DNA of 64,000 nt. It comes from Salinicoccus carnicancri Crm (GTDB lineage Bacteria > Bacillota > Bacilli > Staphylococcales > Salinicoccaceae). Position numbers and translations under genes: made by a program. Under the pieces are notes generated by a model. The model was not told the origin of the DNA and ran no database searches. It worked only from the letters and a program-made list of their open reading frames with translations. This document shows positions 25,629 to 35,330 of the stretch, piece by piece. The stretch lies in NCBI RefSeq assembly GCF_000330705.1, contig NZ_ANAM01000001.1, positions 62,001 to 126,000 of the forward strand, read 5' to 3'. Numbering within the stretch: the stretch's first letter is position 1; each line of letters begins with the position of its first letter.

Positions 25629-26915
25629 ATGTCTGGAACAGTAGTAGTCGGAACACAATGGGGCGACGAAGGTAAAGGTAAGATCACTGATTTTTTGTCT
25701 GAGGATGCTGACATCATTGCACGCTTCTCCGGAGGGAATAACGCGGGACACACCATACAGTTCGGCGGTGAGACCTACAAGCTGCACCTTGTACCGTCGG
25801 GAATTTTCTATGATGACAAGATATCCCTGATAGGAAACGGAGTCGTCATCGATCCGCTCTCTCTCATCAAGGAACTGGATGGTCTGATCGAACGCGGAAT
25901 CTCAGTGGACAACCTGAGGATCTCAAACCGTGCGCAGGTTATCCTGCCCTATCACCTGCTCCAGGATGAGCTGGAAGAGGAAGCACGTGGTGAAAATAAG
26001 ATCGGCACGACAAAACGCGGTATCGGCCCAAGTTATGTGGACAAAGTACAGCGCATCGGCATCCGCATGGCGGACCTCATCGACGACGAGACATTCAGAA
26101 GGCGGCTTGAGGAGAACCTCAGGATAAAGAATCACACTTTCGAAGCACTGTACAACCGTGACGGGTTCACATTTGATGAAATATACGGACCATATAAAAA
26201 AGCGGCTGAGCGCCTGGCTCCCTACGTCACAGACACGGCAAAAGTCCTGGATGATGCGTTCCAGGATAATGGCAAAGTACTGTTTGAAGGTGCACAGGGC
26301 GTCATGCTCGACATCGACCACGGTACGTATCCATTCGTTACATCCAGCAACCCTGTTGCGGGCAACGTGACTGTAGGCTGCGGTGTTGGTACATCGTCCG
26401 TCAAAAACATCGTCGGTGTATGCAAAGCCTACACTTCAAGGGTTGGGGACGGGCCATTCCCGACAGAACTGTTCGATGACAGCGGACACCATATACGAGA
26501 AGTCGGCCGTGAATACGGCACGACGACAGGACGTCCGAGACGCGTGGGCTGGTTCGACAGCGTAGTGGTGCGCCATTCCAGACGTGTGAGCGGCATTACA
26601 GACCTGTCACTGAATTCGATCGATGTACTGAGCGGTCTGGATACTGTAAAGATATGTACCGCCTATGAAATCGACGGCATGGAAATCACAGAATACCCGG
26701 CGACACTCGATGCACTGAAGCGTGCTACACCAATCTTCAAGGAGATGCCGGGCTGGAACGAGGATATCACCGGCGTGAAACGCCTTGAAGACCTCCCCCG
26801 GAATGCACGGAACTATCTTGAAGAGATCGAAAGGCTTTCCGGCGTGAAGATTTCAATCTTCTCTGTCGGACCTGACCGCAGTCAGACCAATCTCCTCAAA
26901 GATTTCTGGGCATAA
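25629..26915 (+). CDS. purA: Adenylosuccinate synthetase
   Basis: IMP + aspartate + GTP to adenylosuccinate, first committed step to AMP. 428 aa. GTP-binding loop [11 protein letters not shown] at the N-terminus, GGNNAGHT, the GVGTSSVKN segment, and C-terminal SVGPDRSQT. The ATG at 25629 gives the family N-terminus; the open frame extends five codons upstream over the Shine-Dalgarno region. It has its own promoter and terminator. Confidence 0.97.
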   Translation: MSGTVVVGTQWGDEGKGKITDFLSEDADIIARFSGGNNAGHTIQFGGETYKLHLVPSGIFYDDKISLIGNGVVIDPLSLIKELDGLIERGISVDNLRISNRAQVILPYHLLQDELEEEARGENKIGTTKRGIGPSYVDKVQRIGIRMADLIDDETFRRRLEENLRIKNHTFEALYNRDGFTFDEIYGPYKKAAERLAPYVTDTAKVLDDAFQDNGKVLFEGAQGVMLDIDHGTYPFVTSSNPVAGNVTVGCGVGTSSVKNIVGVCKAYTSRVGDGPFPTELFDDSGHHIREVGREYGTTTGRPRRVGWFDSVVVRHSRRVSGITDLSLNSIDVLSGLDTVKICTAYEIDGMEITEYPATLDALKRATPIFKEMPGWNEDITGVKRLEDLPRNARNYLEEIERLSGVKISIFSVGPDRSQTNLLKDFWA

Positions 26916-26956
26916 AAAAGTTCGGCCGACAGACAATGTCCGGCCGAACTTTTTTG
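26914..26956. terminator. Bidirectional terminator between purA and cysH
   Basis: AAAAAGTTCGGCCG pairs with CGGCCGAACTTTTTT; an A-run on one side and a T-run on the other let it serve both converging genes. Confidence 0.92.
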
Positions 26957-26978
26957 CTGTGCCTGACTGTCCCCCCGT

Positions 26979-27704
26979 CTAGTCGCTTGAGGAATGCAGG
27001 CCGCACTCCGTCTTGTTGGTCCCGGCCCATCTCCCGTCGCGGGAGTCGCCGCCTGATGCGGTCTGCGAAGTGCACGGTATGCACCCTATGCTCGGATAGC
27101 TGGAATCATGGAGCGTGTTATAGGGCAGGTTGTGACCAGTGATATAGTCCCATACATCCTCCCATGTCCAGTGGATCAGCGGGCATATTTTAATGGATTT
27201 GAAGCGTTCATCCCGATTGACGAAATCGGTGTTCCGGCGCCCGGGCGACTGCGCCCTCCTCAGGCCGGATAACCAGGCATCAGCACCTGATAAAACCTCT
27301 TCAAGCGGTTTTATCTTGCGTATATAGCAGCACTGGTTCGGATCTTTCTGCCATAGTGCATCACCGTATTCTTCTGCCTGCCGGTCAAGGGAAAGATGCG
27401 GTTTTTTCAAAGTGATGCGGAGCCCGGGATATCTTTCTCTCACCCTGTCGATCAGATCATAGGTTTCCCGGAAATGAAGAGCTGTATCCAAAAAGACGAT
27501 TTTGGCATCTCTTTTCACCCGGGAAATAAGATCTATGAGAACCATGGCCTCAGCCCCGAAACTGCAGGCATAAATGAGTGATTCACCAAAGTGTCCATAG
27601 GCCCATTCCAGGACTCGGTCGGCCCCTTTTGTTTCATCATCGGGAGAGAAATACTGAAAAGGATCAACTGTAAATTTTTCATAGCTCAACTTCGTTTCCG
27701 CCAT
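26979..27704 (-). CDS. cysH: Assimilatory adenylyl-sulfate (APS/PAPS) reductase CysH
   Basis: 241 aa, adenine-nucleotide alpha-hydrolase fold (YACSFGAEAMVLIDL, FLDTALHFRET). Four iron-sulfur cysteines are in place: CC in NQCCYIRK and the pair in GCIPC. The catalytic cysteine is in the C-terminal TECGLH motif. The Fe-S ligands suggest APS as substrate rather than PAPS (family knowledge). The gene stands alone facing purA; no sulfate transporter or ATP sulfurylase is nearby. Shine-Dalgarno AAAGGGG lies upstream of the ATG. Confidence 0.9.
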   Translation of the reverse strand: MAETKLSYEKFTVDPFQYFSPDDETKGADRVLEWAYGHFGESLIYACSFGAEAMVLIDLISRVKRDAKIVFLDTALHFRETYDLIDRVRERYPGLRITLKKPHLSLDRQAEEYGDALWQKDPNQCCYIRKIKPLEEVLSGADAWLSGLRRAQSPGRRNTDFVNRDERFKSIKICPLIHWTWEDVWDYITGHNLPYNTLHDSSYPSIGCIPCTSQTASGGDSRDGRWAGTNKTECGLHSSSD

Positions 27705-27895
27705 GTTCCATTCCCCTTTCGAGCATAATGTCTAAAAATATATAACTACGATGATTAGCCTATATGATAGTGATTTTCGTGTCAAAGGAAAACTATATCA
27801 TTATACTCGGATTTACTGTATCTTTACATGTTATAGTGCCGCTATCAGAGATTGGGAAATTTCCACATTAAATTGGTTTTTGCTTAAAATTTCAG

Positions 27896-27925
27896 TTGAA
27901 ATTGAAATTTACCTCATGGTATAAT
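27896..27925 (+). promoter_or_regulatory. Promoter of the tRNA-Glu/tRNA-Asp operon
   Basis: TTGAAA (27896-27901), 18-base spacer, perfect TATAAT (27920-27925), 30 bases before tRNA-Glu. The rest of the 27705-27955 gap shows nothing else clear. Confidence 0.65.
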
Positions 27926-27955
27926 AATGTTTGTGTCAAACAGACATTTCAATAT

Positions 27956-28027
27956 GGCCCGTTGGTCAAGCGGTTAAGACACCGCCCTTTCACGGCGGTA
28001 ACACGGGTTCGAGTCCCGTACGGGTCA
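27956..28027 (+). tRNA. tRNA-Glu (anticodon TTC)
   Basis: 72-base cloverleaf: acceptor GGCCCGT pairs with ACGGGTC (one G-T pair), discriminator A; the anticodon loop CTTTCAC carries TTC; T-arm GGGTTCGAGTCCC. No CCA is encoded. Confidence 0.96.
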
Positions 28028-28051
28028 CTTTCCATTCTAATACATCAACAT

Positions 28052-28124
28052 GGTCCCGTGGTGTAGCGGTTAACATGCCTGCCTGTCACGCAGGAGATCG
28101 CGGGTTCGATTCCCGTCGGGACCG
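28052..28124 (+). tRNA. tRNA-Asp (anticodon GTC)
   Basis: 73-base cloverleaf: acceptor GGTCCCG pairs with CGGGACC, discriminator G; anticodon loop CTGTCAC carries GTC; T-arm GGGTTCGATTCCC. No encoded CCA. Follows tRNA-Glu by 24 bases, as in staphylococci between purA and walR. Confidence 0.96.
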
Positions 28125-28131
28125 CTAAGAG

Positions 28132-28165
28132 AGCCTCCAGCATACGAAAAGCTGGGGCTTTTTTG
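28132..28165 (+). terminator. Terminator after the tRNA pair
   Basis: AGCCTCCAGC pairs with GCTGGGGCT around ATACGAAAA, followed by six T. Confidence 0.88.
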
Positions 28166-28257
28166 TTGTACCGTCGTGGATAAAAATAGTAAAAAGTGAT
28201 ACATTTGTAATGGATAACTATGAAAAACGTGACTCCGAAGCAAAGTGAGGGAAAGAA

Positions 28258-28959
28258 ATGGCTAAAAAAATTGTTGTAGTGGACGACGAGAGACCCATTG
28301 CGGATATATTGGAATTCAACCTTGAAAAGGAAGGATATGAGGTGCATTGCGCCTATGACGGTAATGATGCACTCGAGCTGATACTCGAGGTTGTGCCGGA
28401 TATCGTACTGCTCGATATTATGCTGCCGGGCATGGACGGCATGGAAGTATGCCGTGAAGTCCGCAAGAAGCATGAGATGCCCATCATCATGCTGACTGCC
28501 AAAGATTCCGAAATCGACAAGGTGCTCGGTCTTGAACTCGGTGCGGATGATTATGTTACGAAGCCGTTCTCCACCCGCGAGCTGATCGCCCGCGTCAAGG
28601 CGAACCTGAGAAGGAATCAGGAAACCGCCCCGAAAGAGAAGGAAGTGGAGACAAACAATATACAGATAAAAGACATCACGATATTGCCGGATTCCTTTGC
28701 AATTAAAAAGCACGGCAGGGATATTGAACTCACCCACCGTGAATTTGAGCTGTTCCATTATCTGGCGAAGCACCTGTCACAGGTGATGACGCGGGAACAT
28801 CTGCTTGAGACGGTATGGGGCTACGACTATTTCGGAGACGTCCGGACAGTCGATGTGACAGTCAGAAGACTGAGGGAAAAGATTGAAGATGATCCATCCC
28901 ATCCGGAATACCTGATGACGCGCAGAGGCGTGGGGTATTATATCCAGGGTGATGAATAA
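28258..28959 (+). CDS. walR: Response regulator WalR (YycF)
   Basis: 233-aa OmpR-family regulator, essential in most Firmicutes, controlling cell-wall hydrolase genes. Receiver domain: DDERP acid pocket, phospho-acceptor Asp in [14 protein letters not shown], and lysine in TKPFS. C-terminal winged helix: [25 protein letters not shown]. Phosphorylated by WalK, encoded 16 bases downstream. GAGGGAAAG precedes the ATG. WalR-like sites are seen in this window upstream of both transglycosylase genes at 55-57 kb. Confidence 0.97.
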   Translation: MAKKIVVVDDERPIADILEFNLEKEGYEVHCAYDGNDALELILEVVPDIVLLDIMLPGMDGMEVCREVRKKHEMPIIMLTAKDSEIDKVLGLELGADDYVTKPFSTRELIARVKANLRRNQETAPKEKEVETNNIQIKDITILPDSFAIKKHGRDIELTHREFELFHYLAKHLSQVMTREHLLETVWGYDYFGDVRTVDVTVRRLREKIEDDPSHPEYLMTRRGVGYYIQGDE

Positions 28960-28975
28960 AGGAGTTTACACGTAA

Positions 28976-30817
28976 ATGAAGCAGTTTTTCAGGAACCTTC
29001 AGTCCCTCCATATAAAGCTTGTCATCATCTATGTCCTTCTCATCGTCATCGGCATGCAGATCATCGGCCTTTATTTCACGAATACGCTCGAGAAGGAACT
29101 TACAGGCAACTTCCAGGACAATATCGAAACACAGGTCAGCCTCATCGATACGCGTATCAATGAACTGTATACGGAATATGGGGATGACCGCGAGGTAATG
29201 CAGGAAGAAATCCAGAAGCTTCTCTCCGACTACGGCAATCGTCCGGAAATCGAAGAAGTACGTTATGTCAATTCAGATAACCTGCTCGTGGCAACGAGCA
29301 AAATATCCAATGAATCCAATATCGGTTCCAGGATAAATGCCCCACTCACCGAGGAGTCCATCTCAACGGGAACGAGGAACGACGAGATCTATGTCAACGT
29401 CGAACAGGACCATCAGCGCATATGGCTTCTGAACCAGCCCGTTCTCCAGGACAGCCAGATTCTCGGTGCTATTTATGTTTCCTCGAATATCGAAACCGTG
29501 TATCAGCAGCTTGAAGCGATCAACAACACTTTCATCATCGCGACCCTGATATCGCTCATCATTACGAGCATACTTGGTATATTCATCGCGCGCACAATCA
29601 CGCGCCCGATCACGGATATGAGGAATCAGGCACTCCTGATGTCCGAAGGGGATTATACATCGCGCGTTAAAATATACAGTAATGATGAAATCGGCGAGCT
29701 TGCAGGCTCATTCAACATACTTTCAAAACGTGTCCAGGAGGCGCAGGCGAATACTGAGAGCGAAAAGAAACGCCTTGATTCCGTCATCACCCACATGTCG
29801 GACGGCATCATCGCGACCGACAGGCGGGGCCGTATACGCGTAGTGAACGATATGGCGCTTGATATGGTCAATATGCGCGGCGGGGACATATATGGGGAAA
29901 GCATGCTCGAACTGCTTGGACTCGATCAGGACATGCACCTCGAGGACATTCAGGAGATGAATGAAAGCCAGCTGATGTTCCCCGAAAAAGATGATCAGGA
30001 GACGACCATCCGTATCAACTTCTCGACCATTGTGAAGGATACGGGATTCATCAACGGCTATATCGCCGTACTTCATGACGTTACGGATCAGGAGCGGATC
30101 GACAACGAGCGCAGGGAGTTCGTGGCAAATGTCTCCCATGAACTGCGTACCCCGCTGACATCCATGCGGAGCTATCTCGAAGCGCTGCAGGAAGGAGCAT
30201 GGCAGGATGAGAATCTGGCACCGAAATTCCTTGGTGTGACCCGTGAAGAGACCGACCGGATGATCCGGCTGGTCGAGGATCTGCTTCAGTTGTCCAGGAT
30301 GGATAATGAGGCAGAGGAACTGACCAAGGAAATCGTCGATTTCAATATGTTCTTAAACCGTACCATCGACCGTTTTGAAATGACTCATAAGGATGATGTC
30401 GAGTTTGTCAGGAATATTCCGGATACGGCCATATTCACTGAAATTGCGATGGATAAAGTTGGTCAGGTGCTGGACAATGTCATTTCCAATGCTATCAAAT
30501 ATTCCAACAGCGAGAACAAGAGAGTCGAGTTCCATGTCAAACAGAACCGTCTCTACAACCGCATGACGGTACAGATCAAAGATAACGGACTCGGCATTCC
30601 CGGCAGCAAAGTGGACCGCATATTCGAGCGGTTCTACCGCGTCGATAAAGGCCGTGCCCGCAAGATGGGCGGTACAGGCCTCGGCCTCGCCATTTCCAAA
30701 GAGATCATCGAGGCGCATGACGGCAGGATTTGGGCGAACAGCGTAGAGAATGAAGGTACGACGATTTTCATCAATCTGCCTTGTGAAACGCTTGAGGAGG
30801 ATGTCTGGGATGTTTAG
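28976..30817 (+). CDS. walK: Sensor histidine kinase WalK (YycG)
   Basis: 613 aa. Two membrane segments (about residues 12-33 and 183-205) flank an extracellular sensor domain; then a HAMP linker ([12 protein letters not shown]), a PAS domain (about 260-370), the phospho-acceptor helix [15 protein letters not shown], and an ATPase domain ([30 protein letters not shown]). It partners WalR. The 3' end overlaps walH by eight bases, so translation of the accessory proteins is likely coupled. Confidence 0.97.
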   Translation: MKQFFRNLQSLHIKLVIIYVLLIVIGMQIIGLYFTNTLEKELTGNFQDNIETQVSLIDTRINELYTEYGDDREVMQEEIQKLLSDYGNRPEIEEVRYVNSDNLLVATSKISNESNIGSRINAPLTEESISTGTRNDEIYVNVEQDHQRIWLLNQPVLQDSQILGAIYVSSNIETVYQQLEAINNTFIIATLISLIITSILGIFIARTITRPITDMRNQALLMSEGDYTSRVKIYSNDEIGELAGSFNILSKRVQEAQANTESEKKRLDSVITHMSDGIIATDRRGRIRVVNDMALDMVNMRGGDIYGESMLELLGLDQDMHLEDIQEMNESQLMFPEKDDQETTIRINFSTIVKDTGFINGYIAVLHDVTDQERIDNERREFVANVSHELRTPLTSMRSYLEALQEGAWQDENLAPKFLGVTREETDRMIRLVEDLLQLSRMDNEAEELTKEIVDFNMFLNRTIDRFEMTHKDDVEFVRNIPDTAIFTEIAMDKVGQVLDNVISNAIKYSNSENKRVEFHVKQNRLYNRMTVQIKDNGLGIPGSKVDRIFERFYRVDKGRARKMGGTGLGLAISKEIIEAHDGRIWANSVENEGTTIFINLPCETLEEDVWDV

Positions 30818-32123
30818 GGAAACAGCCAAATCAGTGATTCTGTTCGTGCTGGTGATAACGAGTGCCGTCTTGACCTACATGGTATGGAGCTACCAGCCTG
30901 AGTTTTCACAGGTAGATACATCCGTGGAATCCACTCCGAATATCGGCGGCGGTGAAACGGTATCATTCAAAAATGTCATGCGTGCCTATCAGCTCATCTG
31001 GGTCGATGGCAGTGACGTCCGGGGAACGATAGAGGAAGATGCTGTTGTCGGTGTCAGGGAATTTCTTGAGGGTACTGAAATACAGGACATAAATGTCTAC
31101 AGTAATATGAACAGGCTCGATCCTGCTGTAGGCGAGGACGGCCATGAGAAATTCCTCATCGTGGACTATCCGTCCGAAATGCCCGCAAAATCACTGTTCC
31201 AGGTGCTCGGTTTTACTTATGACGGTGCCCTCCCCGACTACAGCTTTGACCGCATCATTGTGGACATCGCTTCTGAGAATGTGACGTTTTTCATGCTGAA
31301 TGAATCACTGGACAAAGTCGCTGTAGCAAATACCGATATAGAAAGTGAGTATCTGTTGTCCATCGTTGAAAGATATGAGGATTCGTTCGAGGATTATACA
31401 GGTATCATCACCAATCAGCAGACATCGAATAACAAGACGGCCATCTACGGTCCTAATGACCCGGGTGAAGTCAATGTCGAGAACTTCCTCTCCACCCAGC
31501 ACAGTGTGGATGTGGTGAATGATATCCTCTTCATGGATGATGAAATATCGACCACGCGCAACGAAGATGTCTATGTGTATGAGGGTGAGAGCAATATCGC
31601 AACATACAGCAGTGACACCTACAGCTATTCGTATACGAACCTGGATGAAACGCTCTCTTCCGGAAGGAATCCGCATCATACGATACAGCGGAGCTTCGAT
31701 TTTCTCAATTCACATACGGCACTGGCCAACGAACATATACTGTTCGACTATGAAGAGGAATCGAATGAATCCATCTACAGGTTCACAATGAACGGCTATG
31801 TCGTGTTCAGCGGTGAAATGCAGAATACCATTTCAGTGAAGTACGGCAATAATGCGGTATATGAATATGAACGGCCACAGCTGCACATTGATGCAAATGT
31901 GCCCGGGGACCAGACGAAGGAGCTGACCACGCTTGAAAATGTCAGGTATCAGATTGCCCTGAATGAGGAACTGGATCTTCAAAAGGTATCCAAGATCACC
32001 ATTGGCTATGACATGGGCTTTGCAGAAAGCCAGACAGAGCTGAACCTGCTGGAGTTCACACCTGAGTGGTTTGTGAAATATGACGGTGAGTGGATGCGTT
32101 TTGATGAAGGGGGTCTTTATTAG
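30810..32123 (+). CDS. walH: WalK accessory membrane protein WalH (YycH)
   Basis: 437 aa with one N-terminal membrane anchor ([18 protein letters not shown]) and a large extracellular domain. In Bacillus and Staphylococcus WalH and WalI form a membrane complex with WalK and adjust its activity. The ATG at 30810 is nine bases after GGAGG inside the end of walK; an upstream in-frame ATG would overlap walK deeply and is less likely. walI starts right after the stop. Confidence 0.92.
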   Translation: MFRETAKSVILFVLVITSAVLTYMVWSYQPEFSQVDTSVESTPNIGGGETVSFKNVMRAYQLIWVDGSDVRGTIEEDAVVGVREFLEGTEIQDINVYSNMNRLDPAVGEDGHEKFLIVDYPSEMPAKSLFQVLGFTYDGALPDYSFDRIIVDIASENVTFFMLNESLDKVAVANTDIESEYLLSIVERYEDSFEDYTGIITNQQTSNNKTAIYGPNDPGEVNVENFLSTQHSVDVVNDILFMDDEISTTRNEDVYVYEGESNIATYSSDTYSYSYTNLDETLSSGRNPHHTIQRSFDFLNSHTALANEHILFDYEEESNESIYRFTMNGYVVFSGEMQNTISVKYGNNAVYEYERPQLHIDANVPGDQTKELTTLENVRYQIALNEELDLQKVSKITIGYDMGFAESQTELNLLEFTPEWFVKYDGEWMRFDEGGLY

Positions 32124-32900
32124 ATGGATTGGAAGCTGACAAAATCCCTTTATATACTGGTATTCCTGATCATCAACCTGGCACTCGTCTTCATGTTCTA
32201 CAACAAGCAGCAGGACAGCGTGAAAAAGATCGAGGATGCACCGGGCGTCCTCGAAGAGACCGGTATAGACGTATCGGCTGTCCCTGATCATGAGCCAAAG
32301 AAGCTTAACGTGCTGACCGGAGAGGCGGAGGATTTTGAAGATGTGGAGGGAGTTGACACATCCGATGTAGAATCGTCCGAGAACAGCCACAGTCTCGTTA
32401 TCGAATTCGAGGAAGGCGGCTCCGCCCCGTCGATGGAGCCAGAATCGCTTGAGCAATATAAGTCGGAGAGTGTTTACAGGGGCGGGGAATACGAGTATGA
32501 TGAAGTGATGAGCAAAGTGGGTAGGCGGATATTCAACCAGCAGTTCGAAGATCTGCCGATCTTCAATCATGAATCAGCAAGGCTCATCTTCCGCGGGGAA
32601 GGACCCGAGGCAAAAGTGTATGAACAGGCATACCTGAAAAACCTGAGAGAGAACTCATACTCCACTCCGGCTGCGGTGAGGAATCCCAAACAGGGTGTCA
32701 TCGACCTGTATCAGCGCGACAGGATTTCAGAGGAAGCCGTGGTTGAAAATGCGCGGCTTGGCTACTACGTCATATTGAACGACGGGGATCAGGTCATGCT
32801 GAGGCCGAAATGGGAATTCAGGATTTCCGACCAGGGTGTGGAGAAGACAATCTATATAGATGCCATCAGTGAAACAGAAGATATAATCGAAAGTGAGTGA
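32124..32900 (+). CDS. walI: WalK accessory membrane protein WalI (YycI)
   Basis: 258 aa with an N-terminal anchor (SLYILVFLIINLALVFMFY) and an extracellular domain rich in acidic residues in its first third. It starts on the base after the walH stop and is recognised by position, topology and a YycI-like core. Acts with WalH on WalK (known for the family). Confidence 0.92.
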   Translation: MDWKLTKSLYILVFLIINLALVFMFYNKQQDSVKKIEDAPGVLEETGIDVSAVPDHEPKKLNVLTGEAEDFEDVEGVDTSDVESSENSHSLVIEFEEGGSAPSMEPESLEQYKSESVYRGGEYEYDEVMSKVGRRIFNQQFEDLPIFNHESARLIFRGEGPEAKVYEQAYLKNLRENSYSTPAAVRNPKQGVIDLYQRDRISEEAVVENARLGYYVILNDGDQVMLRPKWEFRISDQGVEKTIYIDAISETEDIIESE

Positions 32901-32905
32901 AAGCA

Positions 32906-33694
32906 ATGAAAATGAGCGTGTTGGCCAGCGGTTCCACAGGGAACAGCACGTACATCGAAACAGAGAAAGGCAGCCTGCTCATAGATGTCGGACTTTCATG
33001 TAAGAGGATAGAGGAAGCACTGAATACATTGGGGACTTCATTGAGTAACATAGATGCGATACTTATCACACATGAGCATTCGGACCATATCAAAGGGCTT
33101 AAAGTGACCGCCAAACGGTATGACATCCCTATTTTTGCGAACAAAAATACATGGAGACAGATAGAAAAAAAGGGGATTGAAATCAATCCCGGGCAGAAGT
33201 TCCATTTCAATCCGTTTGAAGAGAAAGAAATCGTGGGCATGGATGTCAATTCATTCAGCGTTTCCCATGATGCGGTAGACCCACAGTTCTACACATTTGC
33301 CCGGAATGATAAGAAGATATCGGTCATCACCGATACAGGGTACGTTTCCGACCACATGAAGGGCATCATCAAAGACAGCGACTGTTTCGTCTTTGAAAGC
33401 AACCATGATGTCGACATGCTGCGCATGGGAAGATATCCGTGGGTAACGAAGCAGCGGATACTATCAGATGTCGGGCACGTCTCCAATGAAGACGCCGCAC
33501 ACGCGATGCGTGACGTAATAACCGCCCGCACCAAACGGATCTATCTCAGTCATCTGAGTCTCGACAATAATATCAAAGAGCTGGCAAAGATGAGCGTGGA
33601 ACAGGTTCTCAACCAATATGATATCGATACAAAAGATGAAATAATGCTGTGCGATACAGACAAGGAAGCACCAACGAAGATATACACAGTATGA
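32906..33694 (+). CDS. walJ: Metallo-beta-lactamase fold exonuclease-like protein WalJ (YycJ)
   Basis: 262 aa. Metal-binding signature THEHSDHIKG near residue 60, further ligands in FSVSHDA, TDTGYVSD and YLSHLS. The YycJ family has been linked to DNA mismatch repair/exonuclease activity and is always the last gene of the wal operon. Start: ATG at 32906 (KMSVLASGSTGNS); a GTG three codons earlier that overlaps the walI stop is also possible. Confidence 0.93.
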   Translation: MKMSVLASGSTGNSTYIETEKGSLLIDVGLSCKRIEEALNTLGTSLSNIDAILITHEHSDHIKGLKVTAKRYDIPIFANKNTWRQIEKKGIEINPGQKFHFNPFEEKEIVGMDVNSFSVSHDAVDPQFYTFARNDKKISVITDTGYVSDHMKGIIKDSDCFVFESNHDVDMLRMGRYPWVTKQRILSDVGHVSNEDAAHAMRDVITARTKRIYLSHLSLDNNIKELAKMSVEQVLNQYDIDTKDEIMLCDTDKEAPTKIYTV

Positions 33695-33695
33695 G

Positions 33696-33750
33696 TTATC
33701 CACAACTTATATACAAAAACATGTGGATAACGTTACAATAACGTGGATAA
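33696..33750. other. DnaA-box cluster downstream of walJ
   Basis: TTATCCACA at 33696-33704, TGTGGATAA at 33722-33730 and the one-mismatch CGTGGATAA at 33742-33750, in under 60 bases and directly after the walJ stop. No unwinding element is evident. Candidate DnaA-titration or regulatory site about 27 kb from oriC (inference). Confidence 0.7.
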
Positions 33751-33803
33751 CTCCGGTGCAGTTGTGTACAACCGGTGGAAAAGTGGAAAACAGATACAAA
33801 AAC

Positions 33804-33845
33804 AGAGAGGGAGCATCACAATCAGATGTATCCCTCTCTGTTTTA
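33804..33845. terminator. Bidirectional terminator between walJ and the leftward gene
   Basis: AGAGAGGGAGCAT pairs imperfectly with ATGTATCCCTCTCT, followed by GTTTT to the right and GTTTTTG on the opposite strand. Confidence 0.75.
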
Positions 33846-34481
33846 CTGTTTATCGGAAAACGTCTCTTTGACCCAGGACCCGTCCACATCATTTTCGCTG
33901 ATGCCATTCTCACTGAATACGATCTCCCCGTATTCAGTGAATTCATTGTCGGTGTACCGGTAGACGAAAGGAATGCCCGCTTTCTCGTAAAGTTTATACA
34001 TCAGGGCACGTACCCCTTTTCCGGCCGTCATGAAGCTGATTTCGAGCTTATCCTCATCCACACTGGTATCCATCGCATACCCTTTCATGCCCCAGTGTAT
34101 TTTCGTCCACTCATAAGCATCCGGCACGCCGAATTCAATCAGATTTTTATAGTATTTCTCGCCCAGATCAATGCGCTCCTCAGCAACAAGGATCTGCTCC
34201 TGCTCCTGCACAGCAGCCTCACTTAACGTTTCATCAAGATCGACAAAATCACTGCCTTCAAGATCCTCGACCAGCTTTTTCTTATCGTCGTCATCGAGTG
34301 TATTGTAATAAGAAGCAATAGCGGCATCCTGATAAGGTGCGGCGTGGATTTCAAGCCCTTCCGGGACTTTTTCGATCACATTGAAGTCCATTTCGTCATC
34401 CTTGTTGAAAGCGAAATCTATCATATGATTTAGGTCGTCTAATTCATGAAATTTAAGTATACTATAGGCAAGAATCGGCAT
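33843..34481 (-). CDS. Hypothetical protein, YubB/Api92-like ferredoxin-fold candidate
   Basis: 212 aa, acidic, no signal peptide or membrane segment. I do not recognise a named family with certainty. The C-terminal half (WTKIHWGMKGYAMD, then FMTAGKGVRALMYKL and a YTDNEFTEYGEIVF end) has the layout of the DUF1281/Api92 group: a W-x-x-x-x-W-G block, a strand with F-x-T-A, a helix, and a final acidic strand. Start: the ATG at 34481 follows AAGGGGTG by five bases. It is divergent from rlmH and sits in the walJ-rlmH gap, a usual place for accessory genes. Confidence 0.6.
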   Translation of the reverse strand: MPILAYSILKFHELDDLNHMIDFAFNKDDEMDFNVIEKVPEGLEIHAAPYQDAAIASYYNTLDDDDKKKLVEDLEGSDFVDLDETLSEAAVQEQEQILVAEERIDLGEKYYKNLIEFGVPDAYEWTKIHWGMKGYAMDTSVDEDKLEISFMTAGKGVRALMYKLYEKAGIPFVYRYTDNEFTEYGEIVFSENGISENDVDGSWVKETFSDKQ

Positions 34482-34580
34482 AAGAACACCCCTTTTACAT
34501 ATTTTGAATGTCACCTTAATTATTTAACAATTTACACGAACAGTCAAGCTATTACAAATAGGACGAAAGGAGGAAACATC

Positions 34581-35060
34581 GTGAAAATCACTGTAATCAC
34601 AGTTGGGAAACTGAAAGAGAAATATTGGCAACAGGCTGTCGAAGAATACAAAAAGCGCATCAGCGCCTATGCCAGACTCGAACTGATTGAAATACCGGAT
34701 GAAAAAGAACCCAGCAACGCCGGGGGTAAGGACATAGATATCATCAAGGAAAAAGAAGCCCGGAAGATCCTCGCCAAAATAAAAGACACACAGCACGTCG
34801 TCACACTAGAAATCAGGGGCAAAGCATACACCAGTGAAAAACTCGCCGAAGAATATCAGAAATGGATGAACACGGGAAAAAGTGACGTCGCCTTCATCAT
34901 CGGCGGCAGCAACGGCATAGGAGACAGCGTAAAGCAGAGGTCCGACCAGGAAATCAGCTTCGGTTCCCTCACCTACCCCCACCAGATGATGAAAGTCATG
35001 CTGCTCGAGCAGATTTTCAGAGTGAATAAGATATTGAGGAATGAGAATTACCATAAATAG
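34581..35060 (+). CDS. rlmH: 23S rRNA pseudouridine-1915 N3-methyltransferase RlmH
   Basis: 159 aa, SPOUT-class methyltransferase acting on assembled 70S ribosomes. GTG start with AAAGGAGG upstream; KITVITVGKLKEKYW at the N-terminus, FIIGGSNGIG for the SAM knot, and PHQMMKVMLLEQIFR then NYHK at the C-terminus. Its last codons are the attachment site (orfX attB) for SCC elements in staphylococci. The gene is intact here. A diverged copy of its 3' end lies at 38759-38886. Confidence 0.97.
   Translation: MKITVITVGKLKEKYWQQAVEEYKKRISAYARLELIEIPDEKEPSNAGGKDIDIIKEKEARKILAKIKDTQHVVTLEIRGKAYTSEKLAEEYQKWMNTGKSDVAFIIGGSNGIGDSVKQRSDQEISFGSLTYPHQMMKVMLLEQIFRVNKILRNENYHK
35038..35060 (+). other. rlmH 3'-end attachment site (SCC attB position)
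   Basis: The last 23 bases of rlmH end in ATTACCATAAATAG, the counterpart of the staphylococcal SCC core ending in TATCATAAATGA. It matches 15 of 23 bases of the relic end at 38864-38886 without gaps. The following 270 bases (35061-35330) hold no gene, only an AT-rich stretch and a terminator. Confidence 0.6.
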
Positions 35061-35283
35061 AACACATTAAAAATATCTATGATGAACATGAGCTTACCGA
35101 GAATCGAACTATCCGGAAAACCGAATAGTTTAAACTGAATATGGAAGAAAGATTTCAAGAGAGACTAACTTTTAAATTTTAGAGTTGGTGAACTTTTAGA
35201 GCGAATTTGTGATATCCTTGATTCAAAAAATTTTAAAATTAAAATATAATTTAAGTAGGACTATTTTGAGAAACTTAACTCTG

Positions 35284-35321
35284 AAAAATCCCTTAAGTTA
35301 GATTTATTCCTAACTTAAGGG
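35284..35321 (-). terminator. Terminator of the VWA lipoprotein gene
   Basis: Read leftward, CCCTTAAGTTAG pairs with CTAACTTAAGGG around an eight-base loop, then ATTTTT. Confidence 0.85.
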
Positions 35322-35330
35322 GAACTTCCA

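Noticed and set aside
27705-27955. Riboswitch (S-box type) ahead of cysH
   Set aside because: The 250-base gap contains the tRNA promoter but no S-box-like conserved core or terminator in the cysH direction.
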